A DNA stretch of 64,000 nt from contig OZ024883.1 in the NCBI GenBank assembly GCA_964017185.1, forward strand, positions 43,578,395 through 43,642,394, given 5' to 3'. The stretch is from Rugalucina vietnamica. Lineage: Eukaryota; Mollusca; Bivalvia; Lucinida; Lucinidae. Below the pieces are notes generated by a model that saw only the letters and a program-made list of their open reading frames with translations, made no database searches and had not been told where the DNA came from. Positions 20,206-30,889 of this stretch are shown one piece after another (the first letter of the stretch is position 1; every line of letters begins with the position of its first letter). The position numbers and the translations under genes are program-made.

Positions 20206-20829
20206 TTATTTGCATATTAGTGAATATGTATATTTACTCATTCATCATCATTGCGTCTTCAAATCATGTGCAATGCAGATTGAAGAAGTGGACAGAAAAG
20301 CGCATATTGAGTTATCGTCTTTTTCAATAGATGGCCTCTATTACTTTCCAGGTAAAAATACTTAAACATGTGAAGTGATTAATGGTGGATAGCATTTAGT
20401 TAATTATTCTTATTTCATATGATTGATCTTTATAGCATTATTTTGACGATTTTACTAAGATTTCCAGATATATTCTACAATATTATTAAGCTAAATATAG
20501 ATATAATTTTGAAATAATTTCTTGTTTGTAGTGTATTAATCCAAACGGCAAAGTATTAAGAAAAATCGCAATTAATGACAATGTCATTAGAACTGTTCCG
20601 CTGCAGTAGGGGTACATGTGTTCAAAGCTCCACAGTTGTTTCAACAAATGCAAGTAGCAGTACGAAAATTTAACCCCAAATCCCTAAGATATAGCTCTTG
20701 GTGACCATAAGTGTTGTAAGATCTGACATGCAGTTATTGTGGCAAAAAGTGAGTGTAATGAAACATTTGGGACAAATATCGTATGTAACAAAATATGCGA
20801 ATTTACATTTATAAACAAAAGCACTTATC

Positions 20830-20902
20830 AACTGTACAGTTTTAACAAGGTGATCTGGATCTTACAGCCTACAGGATAAAACAGATACTCAACTGTTTTT
20901 GT

Positions 20903-20962
<60 letters not shown>

Positions 20963-21170
20963 TCAATTGCAGGTTTTCGTGAATTAAATCACACCTTGAG
21001 TGACCTTTTATCACAACTTTTACTTGCCGCGCTGTGGCACGTTAGGTCACGATAAAGGGTCACTGAAATTATGGTTTCATTTGCCGCGCTGTGGCACGTG
21101 AGGTCACGATGAAGAATCACTGAAATTATGGTTTCATTAACACAAACCTGCACTTGAATCAAAATAAGTT
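20830..21170. mobile_element. foldback-type element with poly-T and 56-bp duplication
   Basis: A T run of about 50 (20,909-20,959) is followed by GCTTCAATTGCAGG and two tandem 56-bp copies of a TTGCCGCGCTGTGGCACGT-headed unit (about 21,025 and 21,081). The arrangement of CCTACAGGATAAA, GCTTCAANTGCAGG and GTGACCTTT recurs inverted at 61,285-61,500, so these are two members of one family. Confidence 0.55.
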
Positions 21171-22630
21171 GACTATTTGTAACTTACTAAGGCAAAGATA
21201 AACATTATCCTTTATCAAATGGAGTGTGAAGATATTAAAAGAAATCAAAGTCTAATGAGTATTGAAACTAGTAGTATGTCCTTGTTTCAAAGGTCTACTA
21301 GGAATATACTATTCACCTACATAATATCTATCTCTATATACTGCCATACGCCCTCGCGGACATTCTAGGCAGGTAATATATACTAAATTGAAAAAGAAAT
21401 GACATATTGATGCATGTGGAATACTCTTGTGAGCAGAGGTGTATTTTTTCGTCAAAACTAAGCGTCGTACCCGACTATTATTCTTTCTTGTGTTAAGTAA
21501 AAATTCATCACCTTAAAAAGTTCTAACCATTCCGAATATGACAAACAAGCATTAGAAAACACTAGTTATCTGATAATATTTCCCACATTTCCCACTTGTT
21601 GCGCATTGGGCAAGGCAATTTTATGAAGAAAATATTTTGTGTTTTACCCCTTAGAATGCTGAGCGCGACGATAGTCCTTTTACAGGCTTAGTCATTTTCT
21701 ATAGCTTGCCAACTCATTGGAAGCATTTAAAGCAACACGATGCAGATCTTTCAACTCAAAACGAATCCTAATTTGACCACAACAATAATACTCTCATGTG
21801 GTGTGTTCCTACCAGGAAACCGGGGCAGAACTGACCCAGATCCAATGGCTTCATTTTTCAAAACTCAATGCGCAGCCTGGTTTTTGGAACAAGGAACGCC
21901 AAACGGAAGTCATTAGCTGAGGCCAAATGAGGGAAGACCCATTTTCTTACTGGCACATACACTCTAAGCGCTATTCTCCAGAAAGTATGTGAAGTAATAG
22001 CCCACGGTTTGTTCGTGTCTGCCATATTTGAAAATGACATGAACTCTTAAAATCTTGGGTAAAATCGCGGAATCCTTTGGCGTGATCACTGTCAATATTA
22101 CAGCCGTAAAGGAAATTTAATTGTGGACTTATGGAGTCTCAAGCAGGACTGTCTCCAGTTACAGCCCTTTCGATAATTTGTATAGCGTTCTAATGGTTAT
22201 GAATAAGAGTTTTCAAGGTTGATTTATTTGACAGACAGTACTTCCATCGAGACATGTCACAGCTGCTTAAGTTGCGTCATTCTAAAGTCGAATATACAGC
22301 AGATGTTTAGACTAGACATAATATACGCTTTGCTAACTTTTTCAATGTCACGATCAAGGCTGTGGTATTGTTTGTCATAGTGAAGGCTCGGATATGATTA
22401 TGCTTTACATGTTGTACCAAAATTCTTCGTGGGTCAAATTTATGGAAATGATAGACTTTAGTCACACTATCTACAAAATATACAATTTCATCAATCGTAT
22501 GAGTAATTAAGTTCCATTTACACACAATAAAATACATAATATAAATAAGAGCTGTCGCAGGACAGCGCGCTCGGCTGCTTCTGGCCTTTGGCAAACTTGA
22601 CATGTAACCCAAAGCATTATGCTCATACAT
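21171..22630. other. no gene recognised
   Basis: I see no exon chain, tandem repeat or TIR pair here. Short frames are probably chance. Confidence 0.45.
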
Positions 22631-22634
22631 ATAA

Positions 22635-23505
22635 TCAAAGGTCTAGTCATACTTACTCATGTGAAAGAAATATGATCATATACTCATTGAGTGTTGAAAT
22701 ATAAAGCAAAATCACATAACCATGAAATAAGGTCATACTGACCTATAAAACGTTTAGGTTAAAGACCGGTTCAGGCTCATTGTAATCTGTAAGAAGTATG
22801 AAAGATATACCAACTGAGTGCCGAGATATAAGGCAAAAATCACTGAACCGTGAAATTAGGTCACAGCGACCTATAAGTACTTTGAGGTCAAAGGTCTAGT
22901 CATGCTCATTCATAATCTGAAGGACGTATGAAAATATTCCAATTGAGTGTCAAGATATAAGGCAAAATCACTGAACCATGAAATAAGGTCACAGTGACCT
23001 AGGTTAACTTTAGGGTCAAAGGTGTTGTCATACACAAATATATACTGTGGAAGAATTATGTTCATATTCCTATAGAGTGCCGAGATATAAGGCAAAATCA
23101 CCGAACCATGAAATTAGGTCACAATGACTAAGGACTACTTTAGGGTCAAAGGTCTTGTCATACGCAAACATAGTGTGAAAGAAGTATGTTCATTAACCAA
23201 TTTAGGTCCGAAATATCAAGCAAAATCACTGAACCGTGAAATTAGGCCACAGTGACCTATAAGTATATTTGGGTCAAAGGTATAATCATACTCACTCATA
23301 CTTTGAAAGAAGTATGAAAATTTACTAATTGAGTGTCAAAATATAAGGCAGAATCACTTAACCGTGAAATTAGGTCGAAATGGCCTGTAAGTATATTGGG
23401 GTCAAAGGTCTGGCCATACTCACTCATAATCTGAAAGAAGTACGGAAATATACTAATTGAGCGTCAAGATATAAGGCAAAATCTTCGGAAAAATGGAAAA
23501 TAGGT
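22635..23505. repeat. tandem array, about 125-bp units, carrying AGGTCAnnnTGACCT palindromes
   Basis: About seven units, each with GAAAGAAGTATG, ATATAAGGCAAAATCACTGA and AACCGTGAAATTAGGTCACAG. The half-sites form inverted repeats spaced by 3: perfect at 22,730-22,744 and 22,986-23,000, and one to three mismatches at 22,858, 23,116, 23,244 and 23,372. Confidence 0.85.
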
Positions 23506-23689
23506 CAACCCACCCTTACCGTCACAACACACAAGTCAGTGTCACAAACCTAACTAGAAATGCGTGTTTGTAAAACACTATGCCCCCAACTGTATGCTTG
23601 TCCCTAAACTGGCAGCCTGTATGATTCATTTATTTCATTTGAATAAAGTGAAATTTAATTTCCTAAAGAAGCTGTTCGGTTGCCTATGT

Positions 23690-24687
23690 TTTTGACCTTG
23701 ATCCAGAAACAGAATGTAAGCGTTTTGCATACAAGTTAGAAATGGAGTAAAAATTTCAAAATGGAGTTATTTTGTCAAAATTTGACGGAAAGTCCTAAAA
23801 ATTTAATCAGGTGATCTTCTTCTCAGCCCCAACCAGTATACCAAATATGAAGGCTCTAGCTTAAATACTTTTTCAGATATCTTGCACACAAGATTTTCAA
23901 ATTTTGTTTTAAAAGGGGCATAACTCCAAAAAGGCGCATAACTTGAACATGAAAAAAATACGGGTCAACTATTTTTTCATGAGGAATCTGTATATAAAAT
24001 TTCAAAACCCTAGCATTCACTGTTCAAAAGTTTCAAATTTCACCGAAAAGTGGAAAAATCAATCAAAATTTGAAAATTCCGTATTTTTGTCAAAATTTGA
24101 CGGAAAGTTCTCAAAAGTTGATCAGGTAATCTACTCATCAGCCCCAACCAGTATACCAAATATGAAAGCTTTAGCTTAAATACTTTTCGAGATATCTTGC
24201 ACACAATATTTTCAAATTTTGTTTTCAAAGGGACATAACTCATAAAAGGGGCATAACTTGGACATGAAAAAAATATGGGTCAACTATTTTTTCATGAGGA
24301 TTCTGTATATAAAATTTCAAAACCCTAGCATTCACCGTTCAAAAGTTTCAAATTTCACCGAAAAGTGGAAAAATCAATCAAAATTTCAAAATTCCGTATT
24401 TTTGTCAAAATTTGACGGAAAGTTCTCAAAAGTTGATCAGGTCATCTACTTATCAGCTCCAACCAGTATACCAAATATGAAGGCTCTAGCTTAAATACTT
24501 TTCGAGATATCTTGCACACAAGATTTTCAAATTTTGTTTTCAAAGGGAAATAACTCAGAAAAGGGGCATAACTCAGACAAGAAAAAAATACGGGTCAACT
24601 ATTTTTTCATGAGGAATACACACATGAAATTTCAAATCCATAACATTCACCATTCAAAAGTTAACAGACGTACACACGCACACACAC

Positions 24688-24720
<33 letters not shown>

Positions 24721-24775
24721 CCGAAAGCAATATGCCCTTCCAACTTTTTCAAAGTTGGGGGCATAAAAAATGAAT
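23690..24775. repeat. tandem array, 315-bp units
   Basis: Two complete units (about 23,946-24,260 and 24,261-24,575) and two partial ones, each with CGGGTCAACTATTTTTTCAT, GTCAAAATTTGACGGAAAGT, CAACCAGTATACCAAATATG and GGGGCATAACT. The 78-codon frames repeating every 315 bp are by-products. It ends in (CA)n and (GACA)n at about 24,672-24,718. Confidence 0.9.
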
Positions 24776-24829
24776 GACCAACCATCTTCCTAAGTTGTTT
24801 CTATTTCGAAATGAAAAGAAAAAATTATT

Positions 24830-25458
24830 TCAGGGATTTCTAAATTTTGACCTCCAGCCTCACCCTCTGACTCCGACCCAGAGGTCCGATGTTATGGAAC
24901 CTAAAGTATATGAAGTATGAATGCTTTATGATAAGTTGTTGTCAAGATATGTACCTTTTGTAAAAGGTTACACTGCAGTACAACCATTTTTACAGTTTTC
25001 TAGTTTTAACCTGTAGCCCCATCCCCAGGCATGGACCCAGGGATCCGATGCCATGAAATGAAACCCAACCCCACAGGGTACCTATGGTTTAAGTATGAAA
25101 GTCGTCTGATTAAAGGTTTTCAAGATAAAGACTTCTAAAATACTAAACAAAAGAAAATACATTATTAATGGTGTTCTAGATTTTAACCCCTTGCCCCACC
25201 CCCTGGCATGGACCCAGGGATCCGATGCCATGGAAAAAAAAGCCAACCCTATAGGGTATGAAAGACCCAAGTATCAATACTTTCTGATGAGCGGTTGTCA
25301 AGATATGGACTTCTAGAAAACTATACCACAGAAAAAGCCATTTTAAGGGGTTTTAGATTTTAAACTCCAGTCCAACCCCCTCGCCTGGACCCAGGGGATT
25401 AAAAGCTAATCCTACACGGAATAAAACCTAATCCTACAGAGTATCTATGGCCCAAGTA
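24830..25458. repeat. tandem array, about 160-180 bp units (left part)
   Basis: Units contain ATGGACCCAGGGATCCGATG, GGTATCTATGGCCCAAGTAT and GGTTGTCAAGATATGGACTT. The array is cut at 25,457-25,458 by a mariner-type element and resumes at 28,675. Confidence 0.85.
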
Positions 25459-25562
25459 CGAAGGGCGTTCATAAAGTTCGCGGAAAAGTGCCACCATATT
25501 CTTATTTTGTAATTCAGCTTAATTAAACTATTACAGGTGAACTTGTTATTTACATAAGAGAG

Positions 25563-26665
25563 ATGCTATTCAATAGAGGTTTTGTTAAAAGAATAAAAAC
25601 AACCAAAAATTTTATATGGCTAAAATTGAGCAAGTATGCTTTTAATTCCGATTCTGACATATTTTTATGTCTTTTATACATGCCGCCTAGAGTAAAATCC
25701 GTCTGTCCTGAAAATGACAATATTTTTGAAAATCTAAAAACTTGTATCCGTGATTACTCAACACAGGGAAAATTGATGTTAATGGGTGATTTCAATGCCC
25801 GAACTGGTGTACTAAATGACTATGTTGAATTAGACGAAACTGCAAGGTTAGACCTTGACTTATTACCTTCTGGTTATTTAGAAGATATTGTTCTCCCTAC
25901 TCGTCTTAACGTTGACCAGATAGTGAATGACCAGGGGAAGAACTTGCTTGATATGTGCATAGAATCTAAATTACGGATACTTAATGGAAGGATACTCGGT
26001 GATTCATTAGGATACAATACTTACTTTGGTCCAAGGGGCAGTAGCACAATTGATTATATTGTTGTTTCTGAAAATTTATTTGATTTATTCAATTTCATAA
26101 ATGTCCGTCCTCCAAATGAATTGTCTGATCACTGTGTCATATGGTGTGGTATGAAAAATACTGTATCGTATTGTGAAATTAATGATGAATTTGCAACTGT
26201 ACCCGGCAAATTTATTGTTGATGAATCCACAAAACAGATGTATGTCGAATCTTTGTTAGATAACGTGTCTTCTTGTTTAATCCAAAGCTTTTTGAATGAT
26301 GTGGAAAATAATGACATTGAGACATTAACTAATCAATTTGCAGACATTATTAATACGTCTGCACAAAAATCTGCTAAGTTCAAATTATATAGCAGTCACA
26401 AAAGAAAGAAAAGATTCAAAAAGAAATGGTTTGATAACAATTGTTACATAATGAAAAGAGAATTGAGGAAGCTAGGAAAACGCCTTCTAATGAACTCAAA
26501 TAATGCTGACCTAAAATGTGCATTTCATAAATTAAAGAAAGAATACAATAAAACGCTTAAGATGACCAAGCGTTCATTTTACAAACGCATTATAGAACAG
26601 CTAGATACTTTACATGAAATTGATCCAAAAACGTTTTGGAAAACACTTGATCAATTAAAAAAATA
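25563..26665 (+). pseudogene. LINE ORF2 fragment: EEP (AP-type) endonuclease
   Basis: 367 codons. Endonuclease/exonuclease/phosphatase motifs are visible: LCLLYMPP, LMLMGDFNARTG (catalytic D, N), SSTIDYIVV and the terminal LSDHCVIW (catalytic D, H). The N-terminal beta strands with the first Asn/Glu motif are missing, consistent with 5' truncation. A basic, helix-rich linker (RKKRFKKKWF) follows, ending at a stop in an A-rich run. In a complete LINE this would nick the target DNA. Confidence 0.9.
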
Positions 26666-26755
26666 AATCTTCAGATAAAGCTAATCCAATTTCTATGTCT
26701 ACTTGGTATGATTATTTAACTGAACTTTATTCAGAAAAGAATCCTGAACATTAAA

Positions 26756-27628
26756 TCAAGTGTTCTTGATTTTGAATCGACGAGTTATACCTTGAAGTTA
26801 AAACTTTTTGATATTTCGATAGGTGATTTTAATATAAAGGAGAAAACTCTTGACACATTACCTTTTGAAAAAATACACAATCGGTTTTGCAAATACTTGT
26901 TAGGTGTTCATAAAAAAGCATCAAATTTAGCTTCAAGACTTGAACTTGGTAGAGAGCCAATACTTAACTTTATATGCTCTCAAGCGTTTAAATATTATTC
27001 TCGTTTATCTCAGCTTCCAGAAGATCTTTTATTGAAAGAGGTTTTTGAACTAGATAAAAATTTGTTTCAAAATGGTTACAAATCATGGTATTCTTGTATA
27101 CATAACTTTATGCAGAAGTTTTCAGTAAGTGAATCAGAAGCTCAGACATGTACTATGTCAGATATTATATCTACCAAATACAAGTGTGACTTGAATACTG
27201 AACTTTCAAGCCTGAGACGACAGATCCAGGATAATAAATTATATACTTTTTCAAACATTTTCTCAATTTTTTCATTACAAGATTACCTTTCTTTTGGGCT
27301 TCCAAAAGACAAAACTAGAGAGCTAGCAAAACTTAGAATAAGTGCCCATGATCTATTAATAGAGCGAGGTCGCTATTTTATACCTCGTGAGAGTAGACTT
27401 TGTACTAGTTGTAATGAAATTGAAGATGAAGAGCATTTCATGCTGTATTGTTCTATGAATTCTGCGCTTAGAAATGATTTATTTAAAACACTGAATATAA
27501 CTTATCATGATTTGAAACCTGGTAGTGATGCCACATTCAATGTATTTGTTCATTTAATGAACCCAGCAACTGCTGAGGAGACAAAATATGTTTGTGAGTT
27601 TATAACAATGTCTCTTGTCTTAAGATAA
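26756..27628 (+). pseudogene. LINE ORF2 fragment: C-terminal domain with zinc knuckle
   Basis: The open frame is best from ATG 26,792 (278 codons). It contains HNRFCKYLLGVHKKASNLA and ELGREPIL, typical of the region after the LINE RT, then LRISAHDLLIERGRY and a CTSCNEIEDEEHFMLYC cysteine-histidine motif. All RT motifs (including YxDD) are absent between 26,666 and 26,790, so roughly the whole polymerase domain is deleted. Confidence 0.85.
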
Positions 27629-28079
27629 CTTGGAATGCTAACTGTTATGTCATATTATCTCATCATATTCATTCAACATCCCTCATCGCACTCATGTACA
27701 TGTATGTTGTTGTATGTTATAAACATGTATTGGAGGACACCGACTATTATGGAGGTTATCTGAATAAATCTTGTATCTTGTATCTTGTATCAGTTATATA
27801 GACAAACACTATTTGTACTTATACAGCAAATTTTGCTGCTCTGGTATGAATACAATGTTAACAGTGCTTGCTATGGAAACCGTACATCACGATTACCGGC
27901 CCACTTTTGTTCATTTTTGCAAAAAGTCGATGTTTAATGATGATGTTGCATTTGATAGTTTACCGTGCTTTTTTACCAAACTTTGTATGAGCAAAGTTCA
28001 ATATGTTTGCGGTGAGTACATGACGTCATATAAGTGTGTGACGTCATTTGGGCGTACAGCGGCCATATTGTTTAGTGGG

Positions 28080-28480
28080 TATGCCTAAAATGCGAAGGGA
28101 TCAACGGTATTCGATAAATTGTGTGTTTGGAACGGACAATGAAATATAAAAAACTGCTAAGAACAGAAAGCGCATATGGCAACAAGAAAATTAAGAAAAC
28201 GGCAATCAACAAGTAGTATGCATGATTCTACACGACCAGAAAAGCGTCCTTGCCGACTCGCGCAGTGTAACGTCAAATAACGTCATACTGTCGAAAATGA
28301 TCGGTGTGATAGAAAAGAGTAGAATTCGTGAAATACACAACATATCGAATTGTAGTTTCGGCACAATTTATTGCATTATACACACAGAACAGACAATTAG
28401 ACGCCCGTATGCCAGGTAGATTCCAAAAGATGCTTAAGAGCTAGCCAAGCGGCATGAATGCGTATAGCATGACGTTGCTA
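28080..28480 (+). pseudogene. decayed mariner transposase, N-terminal part
   Basis: Fragments of a mariner-type helix-turn-helix region read in two frames: RRDQRYSINCVF near 28,090, and VIEKSRIREIHNISNCSFGT followed by RRPYAR-stop-IPKD near 28,300-28,440, where a stop replaces the expected Trp. The catalytic DDD half is not found before the right TIR at about 28,640. Not functional. Confidence 0.55.
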
Positions 28481-28674
28481 TGACGTTGGGCCGGTTTTAC
28501 TGTTGTTACCTTAGAAACGCACGTGATTTAACGCATAATTTTCATCCGATTTTATTCAAATTTTGTGCATATGTTAACTATATGTTATTTTACAACATGC
28601 ACAGAGAACGTAAATTTCCCGTGACAATTACAAATCTGGCAACACTTTTCCTCGAACTTTTTGAATCCCCCTCG

Positions 28675-28735
28675 TATGAATGCTTTCTAGTGAGTGGTTG
28701 TCAAGCTATGGACTTTTAGAAAACTTTAACGCAAG
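28675..28735. repeat. tandem array of 24.8 kb, resumed
   Basis: TATGAATGCTTTCTAGTGAG and GGTTGTCAAGCTATGGAC match the unit interrupted at 25,458. The array ends about 28,735. A GC-rich patch (28,744-28,775) follows, then a 20-base scrap of the retroposon 3' end (CCTGATCATTGCCTACTTGT). Confidence 0.75.
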
Positions 28736-28799
28736 TGTTAGGCGCACGCGCACGGAGACGCGCACGGGAACGGGAACGTTTCCTGATCATTGCCTACTT

Positions 28800-30255
28800 G
28801 TTCTTTTTTTTACTGGGTTTTGGAGTTTCTTTCCAGAACTCATGTTGGACCTGTAGATTGTTTTTTCGTCCCCTTTGACCTATCATGCAATTTAATTTTG
28901 TAGAATTTTGGGTAACGTTTGAATGTTCTGTTTAGTTCAACACATATTGTACAGATAAATAAAATATAAAGGTTTGATCTTTGGAAGCAGCAAAAACATT
29001 CAAGGGAGATAGCATGGTCTATATTGCGCAATTTCGGGTAATGAACCCTCATCAGTAGCCCTTTTTAAACCGGCAACAAAAGCCAGGCTATTGTACTGCA
29101 ATTTGGAAAATGTACATGAGAAGTCTAAATCAAAGACACATTCCTAAACGGGGTCAAATAATTCAAACATTGCTTAGAAGTATGTTTCTAAACGTGAGTG
29201 TTTTGAACACTCTGAATATCTTTACTGATCTCATATCATCTAAATCCTGTATTCTGATAGAAAGAATCGATAGAATGCAAGTATTACGATTTTAAAATCA
29301 ATAAGTATAATATCTTGGAAACAATAGCTTGTTTGGAAACAATAGCTCTAAAGTCAGCTATTTTTTTTTTTTTTTTTTTTTTTTTTTCTGATCTTGAAAA
29401 TTTTGATTAAGTATACTCGTATAAGTAAATAAGCAGCATTTTCTTTATTAAACAAATTAATCATATTGGAAAACCATATAGAGTTGTGCCCATTCCCCGT
29501 ATCAAGAAAGTCTTTTTGCCTTTTTGCATGCACTTGAATGTTACCAGTGCGAACTTCTTTGGGTGAGGCTGTCAAAATGCTCTATGCGTCCTCGCCAAAC
29601 CTTCGAAATTCAATAATAGGGGGATAAAACATGATTTTCCATACAGTCATTAACACTCACTAGGTCCCGTGGGGGAGTGTTGACATCACGGAAGTATCTC
29701 CATATGAAAGTTTCCTAGATTTGCACCTTACATATAGCAGAAATGGGCGAAATCAGGGGTTGATATAAGTAACAAGTTTAAATTTCTATCAATTAAATCA
29801 TACATTGTAGGCATCTCTTACAAATCGACTGTATGAGGCGAACATATCAAACTCAAAAAAAATACATCCAAAAAATACATACGAAAATACATCCAAAATC
29901 AGCTTTATCATAAAATACTTTGTGCAAACGGATGTCATTTTGATGTTCAAACCTCGGTCTTTAGGGTGGGACTTGGGTTTTGATTGCATCATTCCCTAAT
30001 CAATGCTACTTATACGTTTTAAGAATTCTGTCAGATTTTTCAAAGAAAACATGTTACCGTTGACACAGACGACCGTCTACAAGGTAATGGTAACATGTGT
30101 GTGGTTATAAAACAGTTTCTGAAGGTCACAGGCAGTAGAAACCTTTTGAAATTTGAATTTAATTTGTAAGTGTGAAAATAGTCAGAAAGGGATCTCGAAG
30201 ATAAAATGTCTAACAGATCATTGTGAGAACTCGTATGTTGTTAGTTTTTTATACC
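28800..30255. other. no gene recognised
   Basis: Contains a T run at 29,360-29,387 and otherwise apparently unique AT-rich sequence. No exon chain or TIR pair seen. Confidence 0.4.
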
Positions 30256-30259
30256 AGTG

Positions 30260-30580
30260 TCTGTAAATAATACATGTTTATCGTTACATGAGCCTACGTG
30301 TGAGCAAACCATAAATGTTGTTTCCCGAACAGGTCCGACACAAAATGAGCTGTACAAGCAAAGAATATGGCTTGAGGTTTGAAATTTTGTATTTAAAAAA
30401 TAGAGGAATAGTACTATCCGAGTAGCGAAGCTGATCTGCGCCTTTGTTTTCGCATATGCAAAGTGTTGGTTTTCCCATGACGCGGCTCATATAACTTATA
30501 TCTTGCTTAATGTAATAATGCATCTAGGTTAGACATATAGGAGAAGGTCCACTCCCGTCGGGGTACATTCACTTTGCACG
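30260..30580 (-). mobile_element. second copy of the 'PTICICE' relic
   Basis: The minus-strand frame (30,284-30,523) reads GKPTLCICENKGADQLR and DSTIPLFFKYKIS, related to the plus-strand copy at 3,656. See that entry. Confidence 0.55.
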
Positions 30581-30889
30581 CGGCCCACTGTGGTGTACAG
30601 CTCTACGAACATCAGAAAGATAAAATAATTTGCTTAAATAAATGCGTTGTATACAAATAAATTACAAATAGAGTTTGCAGATGAATTGCCTGATCAATCT
30701 AATCTCTTTCAATGCAAGACAAACTAAAGCCTTAAAATTCGTTATCTTTGGTCGTTCGTCTCTCAGTTATAAATATGACCATCTTTATTTCTTGACTTTT
30801 CGATGTGCTGGGGAGTTCTTTGATGGCTGACTATGCCAATCATAGCTCTAAACGGTCGGTTGCAAGTAGAACTGGTCATTGTCAAGATA

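Larger units (their letters stand above)
25536..27790 (+). mobile_element. 5'-truncated, internally deleted LINE
   Basis: The apparent start is in the middle of an endonuclease domain. The 3' end is AATAAA followed by about three TCTTGTA units, a short-repeat tail of the LINE kind. It encodes an endonuclease part and a C-terminal part but has no reverse transcriptase between them. It lies inside the mariner-type element, hence younger than it. No clear TSD was found. Confidence 0.85.
25459..28674 (+). mobile_element. mariner-type DNA transposon (dead), split by a LINE
   Basis: Terminal inverted repeats: left CGAAGGGCGTTCATAAAGTT and right (reverse complement) CGAGGGGGATTCAAAAAGTT, continuing to about 37 bp. 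TA lies outside each end (25,457-25,458 and 28,675-28,676), the Tc1/mariner target duplication. Removing the element restores a continuous unit of the surrounding tandem array. The interior holds a decayed N-terminal transposase relic and a 2.25-kb LINE. Confidence 0.88.

Noticed and set aside
23943-24494. Two similar 78-codon frames
   Set aside because: They repeat exactly with the 315-bp tandem unit and have no protein features.
22635-24775. Possible CRISPR-like array because of regular repeats
   Set aside because: Units are 125 or 315 bp and diverged along their whole length, without short identical repeats and unique spacers; this is eukaryotic satellite DNA.
28778-28800. Further copy of the TTGCCTACTTGT retroposon
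   Set aside because: Only about 20 bases match, which could be a scrap or chance.
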